DNA from: Toxorhynchites rutilus septentrionalis
Lineage: Eukaryota; Arthropoda; Insecta; Diptera; Culicidae
Direction: 5' to 3'
Assembly: GCF_029784135.1 (NCBI RefSeq)
Contig: NC_073745.1
Location: 281,887,803 to 281,951,802, forward strand
DNA length: 64,000 nucleotides
Made by a program: the position numbers and the translations under genes. Positions 1 to 11,500 of this stretch are shown one piece after another (the first letter of the stretch is position 1; each line of letters starts with the position of its first letter). Under the pieces are notes generated by a model, which had not been told where the DNA came from, did not search any database, and saw nothing but the letters and a program-made list of their open reading frames with translations.

Positions 1-755
1 ACTGATGCTACAAGGACAAAAATATTTCAGAGATTAGTCTACTATGCAGTTGTTTCTAAAATTCCACAGCATTTTAGAATAATATCCGAATGTATAAACG
101 AGCGACTTATAAAAAACAACAGCGTAGTCCTATGTCAACAATGCGGTCGTATCTTGGACACAACCTCCTATAATTTTCTTTTTTTGTCATGGCTTTTATA
201 TTATTGGGCCACCGGTGTACACGACCACATAGATGGATAGTTTAATGATTTCTGTGTTGATAAATCATAGTTTTGATGCTCAAACTTATTTTTTTCGTGT
301 TTGCACCTCATTCTAAGTCCTTTATTGCGTTATCCGCGTTGAGCTTGCCCGACTATTCCGCGGATATTCGGGATTCTCCTGTAATATTGTAGAAATGTTT
401 ACATATTTTTAAATTTTGTAGGGTTTTGTTTTTTGTTATGTACTTACCGCACATAGTTGCTTTGAACCGATTTTTATGCCCAATAAAGTGATACAAATTT
501 AATCGAAATTGATAGTAGGTGATAGCTAATAGACTATGCTATCATTTGATGACAAATTCTTACAATATGGTTGCTTTCCAAAGCCATGAAAAATTATCGA
601 AGTTGTTGTTCGGTTTTTCGAACGTTTGGCATAAAACGGGTTAGACCAGACATTTTTGTGTTATCTTAAAATAATTTTTATTCTGTTTTAGTTTTATTCT
701 GGATATACAGGCACGATGTCCGATTGATCCTTGAAAAATAATTATTTGCTTCCAG
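1..755 (+). other. Intron at window start, upstream of the nucleotidase exon
   Basis: AT-rich sequence with no convincing exon on either strand. The gene starting at 756 lacks the N-terminal part of its phosphatase domain, so this stretch is read as intron ending in the acceptor ttgcttccag at 746-755. A second possible acceptor (gatatacag, about 710) would put an in-frame stop in the exon, so it was not used. Confidence 0.6.
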
Positions 756-2378
756 ATCACGGCCTGGACGTGCTCGCCGAGTGGGTCGAGAAGACCACCT
801 TCCCTTGGCTCATGTCGAACGTAGTGGACAATGAAACCGGTAGACCGCTTGGAGGCGGTAAAATTACACACATTCTGCACCACAACGACATCAAAGTGGG
901 TCTGATTGGCCTGGTGGAGAAAGAGTGGCTCGATACACTGCCAACAATAGATCCCAATGAGGTTACCTATATTGATTTCATCAAGGCTGGAAACCAGCTG
1001 GCGGACGAACTGCACAATCAAGGGTGTGATGTGATCATTGCACTGACCCACATGAGAACACCGAACGACATTGAACTGGCCAAGCACAGTGGACACATCG
1101 ATCTGATCCTTGGTGGGCATGATCATGTGTTTGAGATTTTGAACATCAATGATACACACGTGATCAAGTCGGGTACAGATTTCCGACAATTTTCCCGTAT
1201 CGGTATCAACACTGACCGGAATGAGCACGGAAAAATCAGTGTCTCGGTAGAGAAAATAGACGTTAGCTCAACAAAATACAACGAAGATCCGACGCTGAAG
1301 GAGGAGCTGAAAAAATACTCAGAAACTATTGAGTCCAAGATGGATGAAGTGTTGGGAACGTTTTCGGTTGAACTGGAGGGAAGATTTGCGGTGATACGTA
1401 CGTCAGAGACGAATTTGGGCAATTGGATTTGTGACGTCGCGTTGGCGGCTACCGGAGCGGATGCAGTTATGATCAATTCCGGAACATTCCGGTCCGATCA
1501 AGTCCACCAGGCAGGACCGTTCACGATGCGTGATTTGGTTAATATTATACCGATGCAGGATCCATTGATCGTGCTCGAAGTAACAGGCAAAGTACTACAC
1601 GAGGCTCTGGAAAATTCTGTATCGACCTATCCGAAACTGGAGGGTCGATTTCCACAGATAGCGGGAATGTCTTTTGCATTTGATCCGACGCAACCGCCGG
1701 GGCGAAGGGTCGAACCCAGGCTTGTTCGTATCGGTGACGAATGGCTCAAGATGGATCAAACGTACACCCTATGCGTGAAGAGTTACATCTACGGAGGTTG
1801 TGATGGTTACACAATGTTCAAAGGCTGCAAAGTGTTGATGGATGATGATGCCGCGCCAGAGCTTGGTCTAGCGATTCAGAATCACTTCAAGGCGATCGAT
1901 GTGCGAATGGGCAAGACGCATCACACAAAACACCGACAATCACTGGTTACTCTGTCGCGACGGCACAGCATGATTCAGATGCTTGAAAATCTAGAGCTTG
2001 ACGGTCCGACGCCCATCCGAAGGAAGCTATCGATAACGTATCCACGGCATGCAAGCATGGAGCATGTGAATCGAGGAAAGGTATATGGCCTAGCTTAACT
2101 CGCTTAGAACATATTGTAATATTTTTTTTTTGGTTTTCCAGCTTCTGAGGAGAGCATCTCTAGATGATCTGGAGCAGAATAGCTGTCAGTTAGCACCCGC
2201 TGTTCAACACCGAATAATCGTTGTTCAGAATGAAGATGTATATTGCTTATGATAACATATTCGTTGTATGGTTGAATAAATTTGATTCAATTTTCAGCAC
2301 ATGCATGAAATGATTTTGCGACGAGAAACGATGGAAAAGAACTCCGTTATCAAGGAAACGGACGAATTGACTCCGTAA
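756..2378 (+). CDS. 5'-nucleotidase family metallophosphatase, 3' exons (partial gene)
   Basis: Hydrolyses nucleotide phosphate esters in a two-metal site (family knowledge). Visible exons are 756-2080, 2142-2237 and 2298-2378, all joining in frame with GT/AG ends. The first exon starts inside an Asp codon and continues as HGLDVLAEW, the usual context after the NHD/FD motif, so the N-terminal metal ligands are upstream of the window. The metallophosphatase motifs IIALTHM and ILGGHDH follow. Then comes the C-terminal nucleotide-binding domain with SETNLGNWICD, INSGTFRSD, FPQIAGMSF and GGCDGYTMF. There is no hydrophobic GPI-anchor tail; the end is basic and polar (RRHSMIQM, LLRRASLDD, LRRETMEK), so a soluble enzyme is inferred. 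It resembles the insect proteins named after YfkN (Drosophila CG11883 type). The TAA stop at 2376-2378 overlaps a perfect donor, GTAAGT, so another isoform may continue. The TTG at 731 is not a start; it lies in the intron. Confidence 0.85.
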
Positions 2379-3814
2379 GTTGTTGGAAGACGGTGTTGGA
2401 TACTAATCTGCCTCATCGTGGAAACGTGATCTGATTGAATTCACACGTTCGCTCACGCCTGTGCTATTTATTACTCTTATTATCATCACTGTTACTATCG
2501 TTACAAGCCGTTACAACACATTATAATCATCAAGAGCAGCAGCTTGTTTATGTGATATATTTATTCAATGATTCTGTTTTCAGTTTTGATTATTTTCGTC
2601 TGAGACTTGTAATGTATTAGCACCTCTCTCAAGTATCTCTGTACATTTACAATCTCTTCATTGCACGATTCAGATAAAAAACACAAATGCTTAAATGTTT
2701 AAAACACCTTATTTCTACTTCTAAATACATACTAACCGTAAGCTTCCAGTGCGCGCAAAATCACCACAGAATGAGGCGTGTTTAGGGATAAACTGAAGCA
2801 ACAAAAAACTAGCAAATTTATGTCTGCTGAGCCAGTAATGAGTCCGCCCCTTAGTTTAAAAAAGTGAATGCAAACTAACCCGTTGACGACACACATCCCC
2901 GGAAATCGACTCAAGTTAACAAGGTGTCACTTTAATTTCCCCCCACAAAACAGTGTTAGCATGAATGGATTCTACCAGTACAACGGAACCGCAGAAACTT
3001 GAGTTGTAATTGCCTTCTGGAAACCTTCGTCCCAAAGACAATAGCCCCCGGTGTTGTTCACTAATGCTGCACAAAAACTACTTTTAACAATTAAGGATTA
3101 ATTTTTCGCATGTAAGTGCCTAAAAATCCCAATCAATTTTCACTTAGTTTCCAAATGACAGAAAGAATAGGAAATACAAACTCATTTTATAAAATCGAAG
3201 TGTATTATAAATGAAACTGTGACAGTTTTATTGTCACAGTTTTTCGTCCGTATTCCTTGTTTGTATGAAAAAGTGTAAAAATGTTACGTTCTATTGTTAC
3301 TGCCTTTCGTTTTGTGATTTTATTCCTACTGTTAAAGTCTACTCCCAAAGTAAACCCGGATATAACTGTTGTGAAATTGTACCTTTTGCTGTAATGAACC
3401 CATACATAAGCGCTTATGAAAGAGATATTCAACTCTAACTGTTAGCAGATTAGATAAAGTCGACAGGCACCCCTAGATATGTGTATTCAAAGTAAAGGAA
3501 AAGTAATGACTTCGTCGTTGTTAGTTACTGATTGTATAGATTTATGAAATATTACGAAGCCACAGTGTAGAAGAAGAAAACAGTGAGAAAACACTACAAC
3601 AATTAATAAAACAGCAAAGACAGACTAATTAGGAATTTATGCTGCATTGCAGGATTCTCAAAACTGTCCGAAAAAGGCCTTGGCTATGTTCGCGTTTTTT
3701 CTCGGTTGACTAGAAATCTCTCTCTTGAATTCCAATAGAATGAGAAGGAATAATTTTCATATACCTCAGCAAACATTCGATCGTATGAAATACCAAAATT
3801 GGAGACGATATACA
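2379..3814 (+). other. 3' UTR or intergenic stretch downstream of the nucleotidase gene
   Basis: No coding exon or recognisable transposon is visible. A perfect 11 bp hairpin (arms 3214-3224 and 3232-3242) and a possible polyadenylation signal AATAAA at 3605-3610 are the only structures noted. Downstream of 3780 the sequence passes into the TIR element that starts at 3815. Confidence 0.4.
3605..3610 (+). terminator. Possible polyadenylation signal of the nucleotidase gene
   Basis: AATAAA on the coding strand 1.2 kb after the stop codon. It is the only clean hexamer noticed before the transposon boundary at 3815. The assignment is a guess from position. Confidence 0.3.
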
Positions 3815-4022
3815 TTAGGGTGCCAATGAAAATGGTCATCTCTAATTTCAAAATGTAACCTCATAAAAAATGTTCACCACCTCGAAAAAACACCCTATGC
3901 CAAATATTAGCTCAATCGGACTTAAAAATCAATCGGACGAAAAATCATCCAAGGGAAATAAATCGGGGGTTTCGAAAAATTCTGTTTGATGCCAAATGTC
4001 CTTAAATTGCATGAAACGTCGA

Positions 4023-4462
4023 TGTTGCCGCACCCACTGTGCCGTTACCACCGGTTACCAAGTGAGTCCCGATTACGCCCTTCACAAATGAAAGTGTAAT
4101 GTTTTCCAGGAGAAACGTCAGATGAAAATTAAGTATGAAGAGAATGAAAACAAACAATAGATTGATAGAGCGAATTGAAGTAATAGAAAATTGAAATTAA
4201 AAGGAAAGCCATAGTTTGAAGAAAGTAGAAAGTTTATGAAAGTTATTGAATCAAAGAGTTGAAGCAGATAACGAGAAAATAAGTAGAAACCGGAGGAATT
4301 GAGGAAAGAGACAGAAGAAAATCAAATGTAAGAGTTATTAATATATGAAGAATTGTTTATTAATCTAAAAATTAATAAATTCCAGCTTAAAGCTGTGTTA
4401 CTATATACGTAGCTAAAAAGAGGTTTCACTCTCATCGTTCTCCTGAAATTCGTCTGGCAACA
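4023..4462 (+). repeat. 5' LTR of the BEL/Pao element
   Basis: 440 bp direct repeat of 8644-9083, bounded by TGTTGCCG and TGGCAACA. It should carry the promoter; no TATA box is convincing. Confidence 0.9.
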
Positions 4463-4535
4463 ATCTTTAAGATTTGTCTTTCGAGTAGAAAGAGATTTAC
4501 GGTTGGATACGTTGCGTGGTTGGAGTACCGTATAG

Positions 4536-7200
4536 ATGGAAAGCCACTGCCTGATGTGTGACCGGCCAGATAATGCCGACAATCTGGTGCAGTGCGACAA
4601 ATGCGACGGATATGTGCACTTTTCCTGTGCTGATGTGGGTGAATCGATTGCCGATGCAGATCGGAGTTTTACCTGCAAGAAATGCGTCGAAAGCGAAGAG
4701 GCTGTCACTATATCGTCACAACACACCAGCAAACGCTCCCACGCATCGTCGAGAAGTAGCATCAGTGCAAGGCGGACGAGCTTGCGGTTACAGCAGATAG
4801 AAACGGATCGTCAAAACCGCCTGAAGGAGTTAGATGATGCGGAGAAGTACCAGAGAATGCGTCGTCAAGTGGAAGCTGATTTTGATAAGCAGCGTTTCCA
4901 GGTGCTCGATGCACAACTGGAAGAGGTCGAACAGCGCAGCACGAGGAGCAGAGTAAGCTCCAGAGTCATCCGCGAGAACACCAGTAAGTGGGTTGGAGCA
5001 GCAAGTCAGACTGAGGGTCAAGTAGTCACCACGTCAACCACCGCTGTTACCACCGCCACATGCACCGCTACCATATCGCAGAGCCAGCCTGGAAGTTCAC
5101 CTCAACCTGTTGACATGGGAACTCATCGTATCGAGGGTTCAGCATTGCAGCGAACGGGACTCGCCGCCGAATCTAATGACACACAAATGCCGTCGCAAGT
5201 GTCATCAAGCAACGTTACAAGACCGCAGGAAGGAGGTGTTCCAGTTACCACCAGATCCCAGTTGGATGTTTCGATTCCGGCAGCTGTCACAGCAATAGTT
5301 AGCGTAACTGATGACAATCGCGTCGAATTAATAAATCCAACGCATGTCAACCCTGTTGTTAACCAGGTGAGAAAAGGTGGTAGGAAAACTAAGGTAGATG
5401 AAATATTCAACACTAGCACTCCGAAACAATCACATGTAGTAACGAACGAAAATGTAAATCAAACCAGCCAGTTAGTAGTTACGAGTAGCAAAAATGATTA
5501 CATTGAGTCAGCATGTTTGTACACTACTAGTCGAAGTCAATTTCCACAAACTGTTCACTCAAATACAAAGCCTGCAGAAGGTGCTCATGTTACCGCGTCC
5601 CTTGGGTCAGTGCTTAAACCACCGTCGGGGCACGGGCAAGGTATCGATCTCCATCCGTCATTGTTTCCTCCACCATCGGGGCGCATACAGTTCGATGTAT
5701 CGAATTCGTTGAAACCTCCACCACCGTCAGGGCAAAAGCAAAATGTCGTATCAAATCCACTATCGGCGATGCAACAGATGAGCCTTGATCCACTTACCCA
5801 ATGGGATCGGCCAGTGCTTCAGCAACCTGGATATGTAAGTTACCAGGGAATGTTGTCCAGATCAGCCAAAGTGGGTTGTACAATACCGAACGTACAATCG
5901 TCGTCAGTGGAACAAATGCAGCAACAATGTTCTGGGTTGAGTTCTTCGGTGCTTTTGCCATCTTAGGGGAATCAGCATTTGCAGTTGCCAACGTCGTCGT
6001 TGCCTTTAGCACAGCCGGGGCATCAGCAATTTCAAGTACCAACGTCTTCGATGTTTCTGCCTCCGCCGGAGCATCAGCAGTATCGAATACCGAATTCGAT
6101 GGTGTCAGAGCCACCGTTGGGACCTGCACGTTCGTTTCCACCAGGAAACCAGAATCTTCGGTCAGTACCAATGCAGCCGAATGCTCATGATTTTTCCCGT
6201 CCACGTCCTGCAGGACCTACCGCCGAACAACTGGCCGCTCGCCAAGTCATCCCAAGAGAGTTACCCGTGTTCTCTGGGGATCCCCAGGATTGGCCACTTT
6301 TCTTTAGTTCCTTTCGTAATTCCACTGAAGCCTGCGGATACAATGACGCCGAAAACCTGGCACGACTACAACGATGCCTTCGAGGACACGCTTTGGACAG
6401 TGTTCGCAGTCGATTGCTGATTCCTGAGTCAGTTCCTCACGTTATGGTCACGCTTCAACGACTCTATGGAAGACCAGAAATTTTAATTATGTCACTCCTG
6501 AAAAGAATGCGCGAAATTTCCTCCCCCAGAGGAGATGATCTCAAAACGTTGATCAAGTACGGCATGGGAGTGGAGAATCTAGTTGATCATATGATTTTGG
6601 CGGACCAACAACAGCACATTAGTAATCCTATGCTATTGCAAGAGTTGGTAGATAGGCTTCCGTCGAATCTGAAGTTGCAGTGGGCATCATACAAACGAAA
6701 CTACTATGTTGTTAATTTAGCGACTTTCAACGATTTTATGAAGGAACTTGTCATGATGGCAAGTGAAGTAACACTTCAAGTAGATCCGGGAATGCAGATT
6801 CCGGGAAAATACGAGAAATGTAAGCGGGAGAACACCGCAAAGGAGAAGCTTTTCGTGCACCAACAAGCACCAATGGTGCCTAGACCGTCCGGGAGCAACA
6901 CTGCTCTGAGAGAAGTAGCTAGTCCTGAGAGCAAGCCCTGTTTACACTGTGACAAATCAGACCATCGTATCGCGGAATGTCCAGAGTTTAAGAAGCTGAG
7001 TTTGGATGATCGATGGAAAGCGATGCGACAAAAGGGATTATGTCGACTTTGTTTGATACCTCACCGATCCTGGCCGTGTCGCTCCAAGCGAGAGTGCGGA
7101 ATAGGAGACTGTCGCATGCGTCATTTCCCTTTGCTGCACACGAAGAAATCAGAAACGATTACGCCTTCACCATCAACACCAACAAAAAAGAAATATTGCA
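4536..7200 (+). pseudogene. BEL/Pao gag with PHD finger, interrupted by one stop codon
   Basis: Starts 73 nt after the 5' LTR. The first 50 residues form a C4HC3 PHD finger (Cys5, 8, 20, 23, His28, Cys31, 47, 50), then a Ser/Arg-rich and charged coiled-coil region, then a long Thr/Gln/Pro-rich linker. A TAG at 5964-5966 breaks the frame, which continues unshifted afterwards, so this looks like a CAG-to-TAG change. The second half holds the capsid-like region (ELPVFSGDPQDWPLFFSSF, typical of Pao gag) and a CX2CX4HX4C zinc knuckle (CLHCDKSDHRIAEC) near 6940-6980. After about 7190 the frame shifts into the protease ORF. Gag packages the element RNA; the PHD finger could in principle bind histone tails (inference). 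Confidence 0.85.
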
Positions 7201-7233
7201 CATCAACATCACCACTCCTTCACTTCATCTGCG

Positions 7234-8686
7234 TTGTTGCGGTATCTTCCTGTCACACTGTACGGAAACGGGAAGAGCGTGAACGTATACGCGTTCCTCG
7301 ACGATGGGTCCTCGTCAACCATGTTGGAAGTGGAAGTGGCGAATCTGCTAGGAGTAAAAGGGCCCAGTGAGCCCCTGTGTTTGTGCTGGACGGGAGATGT
7401 TAAGAGAATCGAGAAGGGATCGCAACGTGTAGAGATAACCATTTCAGGACTGAGCGAGAAAACAAGTTTTCCATTGAGAGCGAGGACCGTCGAGCAGCTC
7501 AAACTGCCTAGTCAAACCGTAGCTTACGACGAGCTTTGCGAGGGATATCCACATCTCAGAAAATTACCAATGCGGGGATACACAGATATCACTCCTCAGC
7601 TGATTATCGGGGTAGACAACGCTAAGTTGCTCAGTGCGCTCAAGAGTCGAGAAAGTGGTACTGGAGAGTTAGTCGCTGTCAAAACTCGGCTGGGATGGTG
7701 CATTTACGGACGATGTACTACCGCTAAGAGTCCTGTGGAGTACGTAAATGCTCACGTGGAGCAATGTGCAGAAGAGGCTGAAATCAACAGCTTATTTAGG
7801 CAGTTTCTAGCGGTGGATGAATCGAGTATTCAACACAGTCCTGAATCGGAAGAAGACAAGCGTGCCATGGAGATTCTCCAGAACACCACTCGCAGGGTAG
7901 ACAGCAGATTGAAAACAGGACTGTTATGGCGCTATGACGAACCGTGCTTTCCGAATAGCTACCCAATGGCAGTGGGCAAAATGGAAGCGCTCGAAAGAAA
8001 GTTGGCTAAAGACCCAGAGCTTGACGAGAAAGTAAGATTGCAAATTGCAGAGTATCTTGAAAAGGGGTATGCTTATCGGATAACTCCAGCAGAAATGGAG
8101 TCTACCGACCCTAGACGTGTCTGGTATCTACCACTTGGGGTAGTAAGAAACCCGAAAAAACCAGGCAACCAGGCTAACCTACATCGCATTGGATCATGCT
8201 GAGCAGGAGGCTCTTACGCCGAACCACTTCATGCTCTACGGTACGCAAGGAGTCAACCAACCCTGCCGAGAGCTGGTGCATTACACTACGCTGCGGGACA
8301 GTTGGAAGCTTGCCCAGTATCTTGTGGATACTTTCTGGAGACGCTGGGTACATGAATATTTACCCATGCTAACCCGGCGCACCAAGTGGTTCCAGCCAGT
8401 AAGACCTTTAAAAGCCGGAGACTTGGTGGTCGTGGTAGACGAAGGTAGGCGCAATGGATGGCTTCGAGGACGAATTCTTGATGTGGTGTCAGGAAAGGAT
8501 GGACAAGTGCGGAGAGCAGTGGTGCAAACATCCAAAGGAACGATCAGTCGTCCAGCAACGAAGCTGGCATTGCTAGAGGTTCGAGCTAGCCGAGAGATAG
8601 AAGAGGCTTGTTTGAGCGTACCGGAACTACACGGGCGGGGGGATGTTGCCGCACCCACTGTGCCGTTACCACCGGTTACCAAGTGA
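7234..8686 (+). pseudogene. BEL/Pao pol remnant: protease plus integrase tail
   Basis: Frame 7234-8202 carries the aspartic protease active site in FLDDGSSSTML and the conserved stretch LGWCIYGR. It reaches the entry to reverse transcriptase (RVWYLPLGVVRNPKKPG) at about 8160. There the sequence is joined to a different frame, 8165-8686, which is the C-terminal integrase block (TYIALDHAEQEALTPNHF, WKLAQYLVDTFWRRWVHEYLP, then a GDLVVVVDEGRRNGWLRGRI SH3-like part). The intervening RT, RNase H and integrase core are absent. The stop at 8684-8686 lies 43 nt inside the 3' LTR, so the last 14 codons are LTR-encoded. Confidence 0.88.
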
Positions 8687-9083
8687 ATCACGATTACGCC
8701 CTTCACAAATGAAAGTGTAATGTTTACCAGGAGAAACGTCAGATGAAAATTAAGTATGAAGAGAATTAAAACAAACAATAGATTGATAGAGTGAATTGAA
8801 GTAATAGAAAATTGAAATTAAAAGGAAAGCCATAGTTCGAAGAAAGTAGAAAGTTTATGAAAGTTATTGAATCAAAGAGTTGAAGCAGATAACGAGAAAA
8901 TAAGTAGAAACCGGAGGAATTGAGGAAAGAGACAGAAGAAAACCAAATGTAAGAATTATTAATATATGAAGAATTGTTCATTAATCTAAAAATTAATAAA
9001 TTCTAGCTTAAAGCTGTGTTACTATATACGTAGCTAAAAAGAGGTTTTACTCTCATCGTTCTCCTGAAATTCGTCCGGCAACA
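8644..9083 (+). repeat. 3' LTR of the BEL/Pao element
   Basis: 440 bp, bounded by TGTTGCCG and CGGCAACA, followed by the target duplicate GTCGA at 9084-9088. It contains the pol stop codon. Confidence 0.9.
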
Positions 9084-9976
9084 GTCGAGATCTAGTGTCA
9101 TCTCGAAAACAAATTTGTAAAAAAAATGTGTTTTTTGGCACTTGATCGTTTTTTCGTTGAAAAGTTTAAAAAAAATATTTTTTTTGAGATAACTTTAAAT
9201 CTCGATGTGTCATTCAATTTTAAGACATTTGACATTCAATTTTTTTTGAAAACCCCGATTTCCGGTGATTTCTCACCGGAACTCAAATTTTAAGATCTGC
9301 AACATTAATAAATAAAATTTGAATGAGCTAATATTTTGCATATGGTATATTATCGTGCAAATCAACATTTCGTAACAAGTTCCGAATAAAAAATCGAGAT
9401 AATTATTTTTATTGGCACTTAAAACAATATCTCGTACTCCGAAAAAAAACTACAGTGAAAGCTCTCTATAGCGACATCGCAAAGGACCGTCGTTATAGAG
9501 AATTATCGCTATAGAGAATTCGGATGTCGTTATAAAGAGATAAACGCTCAATTCCATGCGAAACAAATCAATTATATTATTAACGGAAAATTGGAAAACC
9601 GAAAACGGAAAAATTGAAACAAAATATTAAACAATAGCTTTCCCTACCTTTTGTCAGCTTGCAGGTTTCTTATGTGTGTGTATTGTGAAAACTAAGCTGA
9701 ATTCGTGTTGAATTCAGATGTTTCGAAACTGAACAAAGATAAGGAAACTGACAGCATTCTTTTTTTGTCTCGCTCTAGCACTGTTTTGGCGGAATGGATT
9801 TTATTTGCGCCAGAATAATTTTGAGTAAACGTGATCCACAACAGCTAATCTGTATGTATTGCGTTCCTTTTGACGTAGGACTACGTCTAACCGGAAGATA
9901 TAGGGGGTGAAATGGAAATGTAGGCACTGAACATCGGTTCGCATCACAACACATCAACAAACCAACCCAAGCAGCC

Positions 9977-10195
9977 ATGTCTGGACATGGTAAAGGAGGA
10001 AAAGTGAAGGGAAAGGCAAAATCCCGCTCGAACCGTGTTGATCTGGAGTTCCCCGCAAGGGTAGCTAGGCCGAGCGCGTTAGTACCAGTGCACCAGTCCA
10101 CCTAGCCGGAGTTATATAGTTTCGGCCGCCGAAGTGATCGAGTTAGCTGGCAAAGCTGCTCGCGACGATAAGAAAACCCGCATTCGGAACAGAAC
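9977..10195 (+). pseudogene. Histone H2A pseudogene, 5' part
   Basis: The ATG at 9977 opens [20 protein letters not shown], nearly the start of canonical insect H2A. The core is then damaged by a deletion and shift, and resumes at about 10118 as [20 protein letters not shown], the H2A alpha2/loop2 region. After KKTRI the sequence leaves H2A. Upstream there is a histone-like leader (cacatcaacaaaccaac). It cannot encode a working histone. Confidence 0.75.
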
Positions 10196-11274
10196 ACATT
10201 CGGTTCGGTGGACATCAAGACAACAGGCAGTTGCAGCGAGTGGCGAGTGGCAAACGCAATCGCAAAACGGCATCAGGTAGCAGAAGAAAAAAATTTGTTC
10301 TTTATACAAACTGCTTTGGTGGCAAATCTAGAACAAGGCGGCATCGAGGGCGTTCGAAATGGTTTTTTTTCAAAACCACGAGTACTAAGTTTTCTAAATT
10401 GGAACCATTCCATAAAACAAGGTGCTTTTCAGGGCCATTAAAACTTCCAAAAAAAAGTTTCGGAAATACCGTTCAATGCTTTCTAAAACAATATCCAAAA
10501 TAATAATAAAACACAAATTGATTTTTTCATAATTTGTTTGCCAGGATATGATGAGTATGTGAATTTGGCAGTTGTTCTGAGCTTATTGATTTTCACCAAT
10601 TCTTAAATTGCTTCTAGATTGAAAGTACAGTAATTTACACTTATCTCGACATTTAGCTAATTGGACGGACCTGTAATGCGACATATTTAGTTGGACATTT
10701 TTGTAAACATAGAGTTCGGGGTCCAAATTATGACCCCACATTGAAAGTCGACACTGTACCACTGTCATCGCAAATGTTCAATTACAGGTTGAAATTACCT
10801 CCAATCCGATACTGAGTGGTGGTAATGCGACGTGCCATTGAATGTAATTTACTGTAAAATATGTCACAAGCTGGATGGGAAGAAATTTTCCAACTGTGAA
10901 AGCTGTGGCGAGTGGCAAATGCAATCGCTAAACAGAAAGGTTTAGCCGAACAAGATGGGGATATCGAGTGATAACAAAACAATAAACTCTTTAGATTGAA
11001 GATAATTTTGTGATCCTGAAAAGGACCCTTTTTAGCCTGCATGTGAATCCAACGAGCGAACAAATCGTAATGAATGTATTTTTTTGCCATCGCTCCCTTT
11101 TAACGCTCATTCGTTCGTCTCGTTGGACTCGCCCCTCTGGCTGAGTCTACCAATTTGTCTATATCCTGTGAGTGTGTACCGCTAGAGTATAAAACACGCG
11201 GACCCCAAAAAAATATCTTATTTTCTTTCAAACCGTAAACCCGTGTGGTTGTACGGCATCGGCATCGTGGACGT

Positions 11275-11500
11275 AACAAAGGAGGACAAGTTAAGGGAAA
11301 GGCAAAGTCTCACTCGAACCGTGCAGGTCTCCAGTTCCCTTTTGGTCGCATTCACGGATTGCTCCGCAAGGGTAACTAGGCCGAACGGATTGGTGCCGGA
11401 GCACCAGTATACCTAACAGCGATTATAGAGTTTCGGCCGTCGGAGTGCTCGGGTTGGCTTGCAAAGCTGCTCACGACAATCAGAAAACCCGCATCAAGAA
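11275..11500 (+). pseudogene. Second histone H2A fragment within copy 1
   Basis: Translation gives [20 protein letters not shown], then [12 protein letters not shown], a stop, then [12 protein letters not shown] and a shifted [12 protein letters not shown]. It lacks an ATG in context and carries stops, so it is a decayed H2A copy separate from the one at 9977. Confidence 0.7.

Larger units (their letters stand above)
4023..9083 (+). mobile_element. BEL/Pao LTR retrotransposon, internally deleted
   Basis: Two 440 bp LTRs (4023-4462 and 8644-9083) begin TGTTGCCG and end YGGCAACA, forming the expected inverted ends. The 5 bp target duplication GTCGA is at 4018-4022 and 9084-9088. About 12 substitutions separate the LTRs by eye (near 2.7 percent), so the insertion is not brand new. 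The inside encodes gag with a PHD finger and zinc knuckle, then an aspartic protease and the first residues of reverse transcriptase. Near 8165 it jumps directly to the C-terminus of integrase. RT, RNase H and most of integrase are missing, which explains 5.06 kb against the family's usual 6-8 kb. The copy cannot move on its own. Confidence 0.92.

Noticed and set aside
731..755. Translation start of the nucleotidase at TTG 731
   Set aside because: This segment lies before the acceptor at 755; the protein domain is clearly incomplete at its N-terminus.
5801..6204. Long open frames on both strands inside gag
   Set aside because: Out-of-frame shadows of the Gln/Pro-rich gag linker.
9977..10100. 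Working histone H2A gene
   Set aside because: The frame breaks after about 26 residues and the histone fold is deleted.
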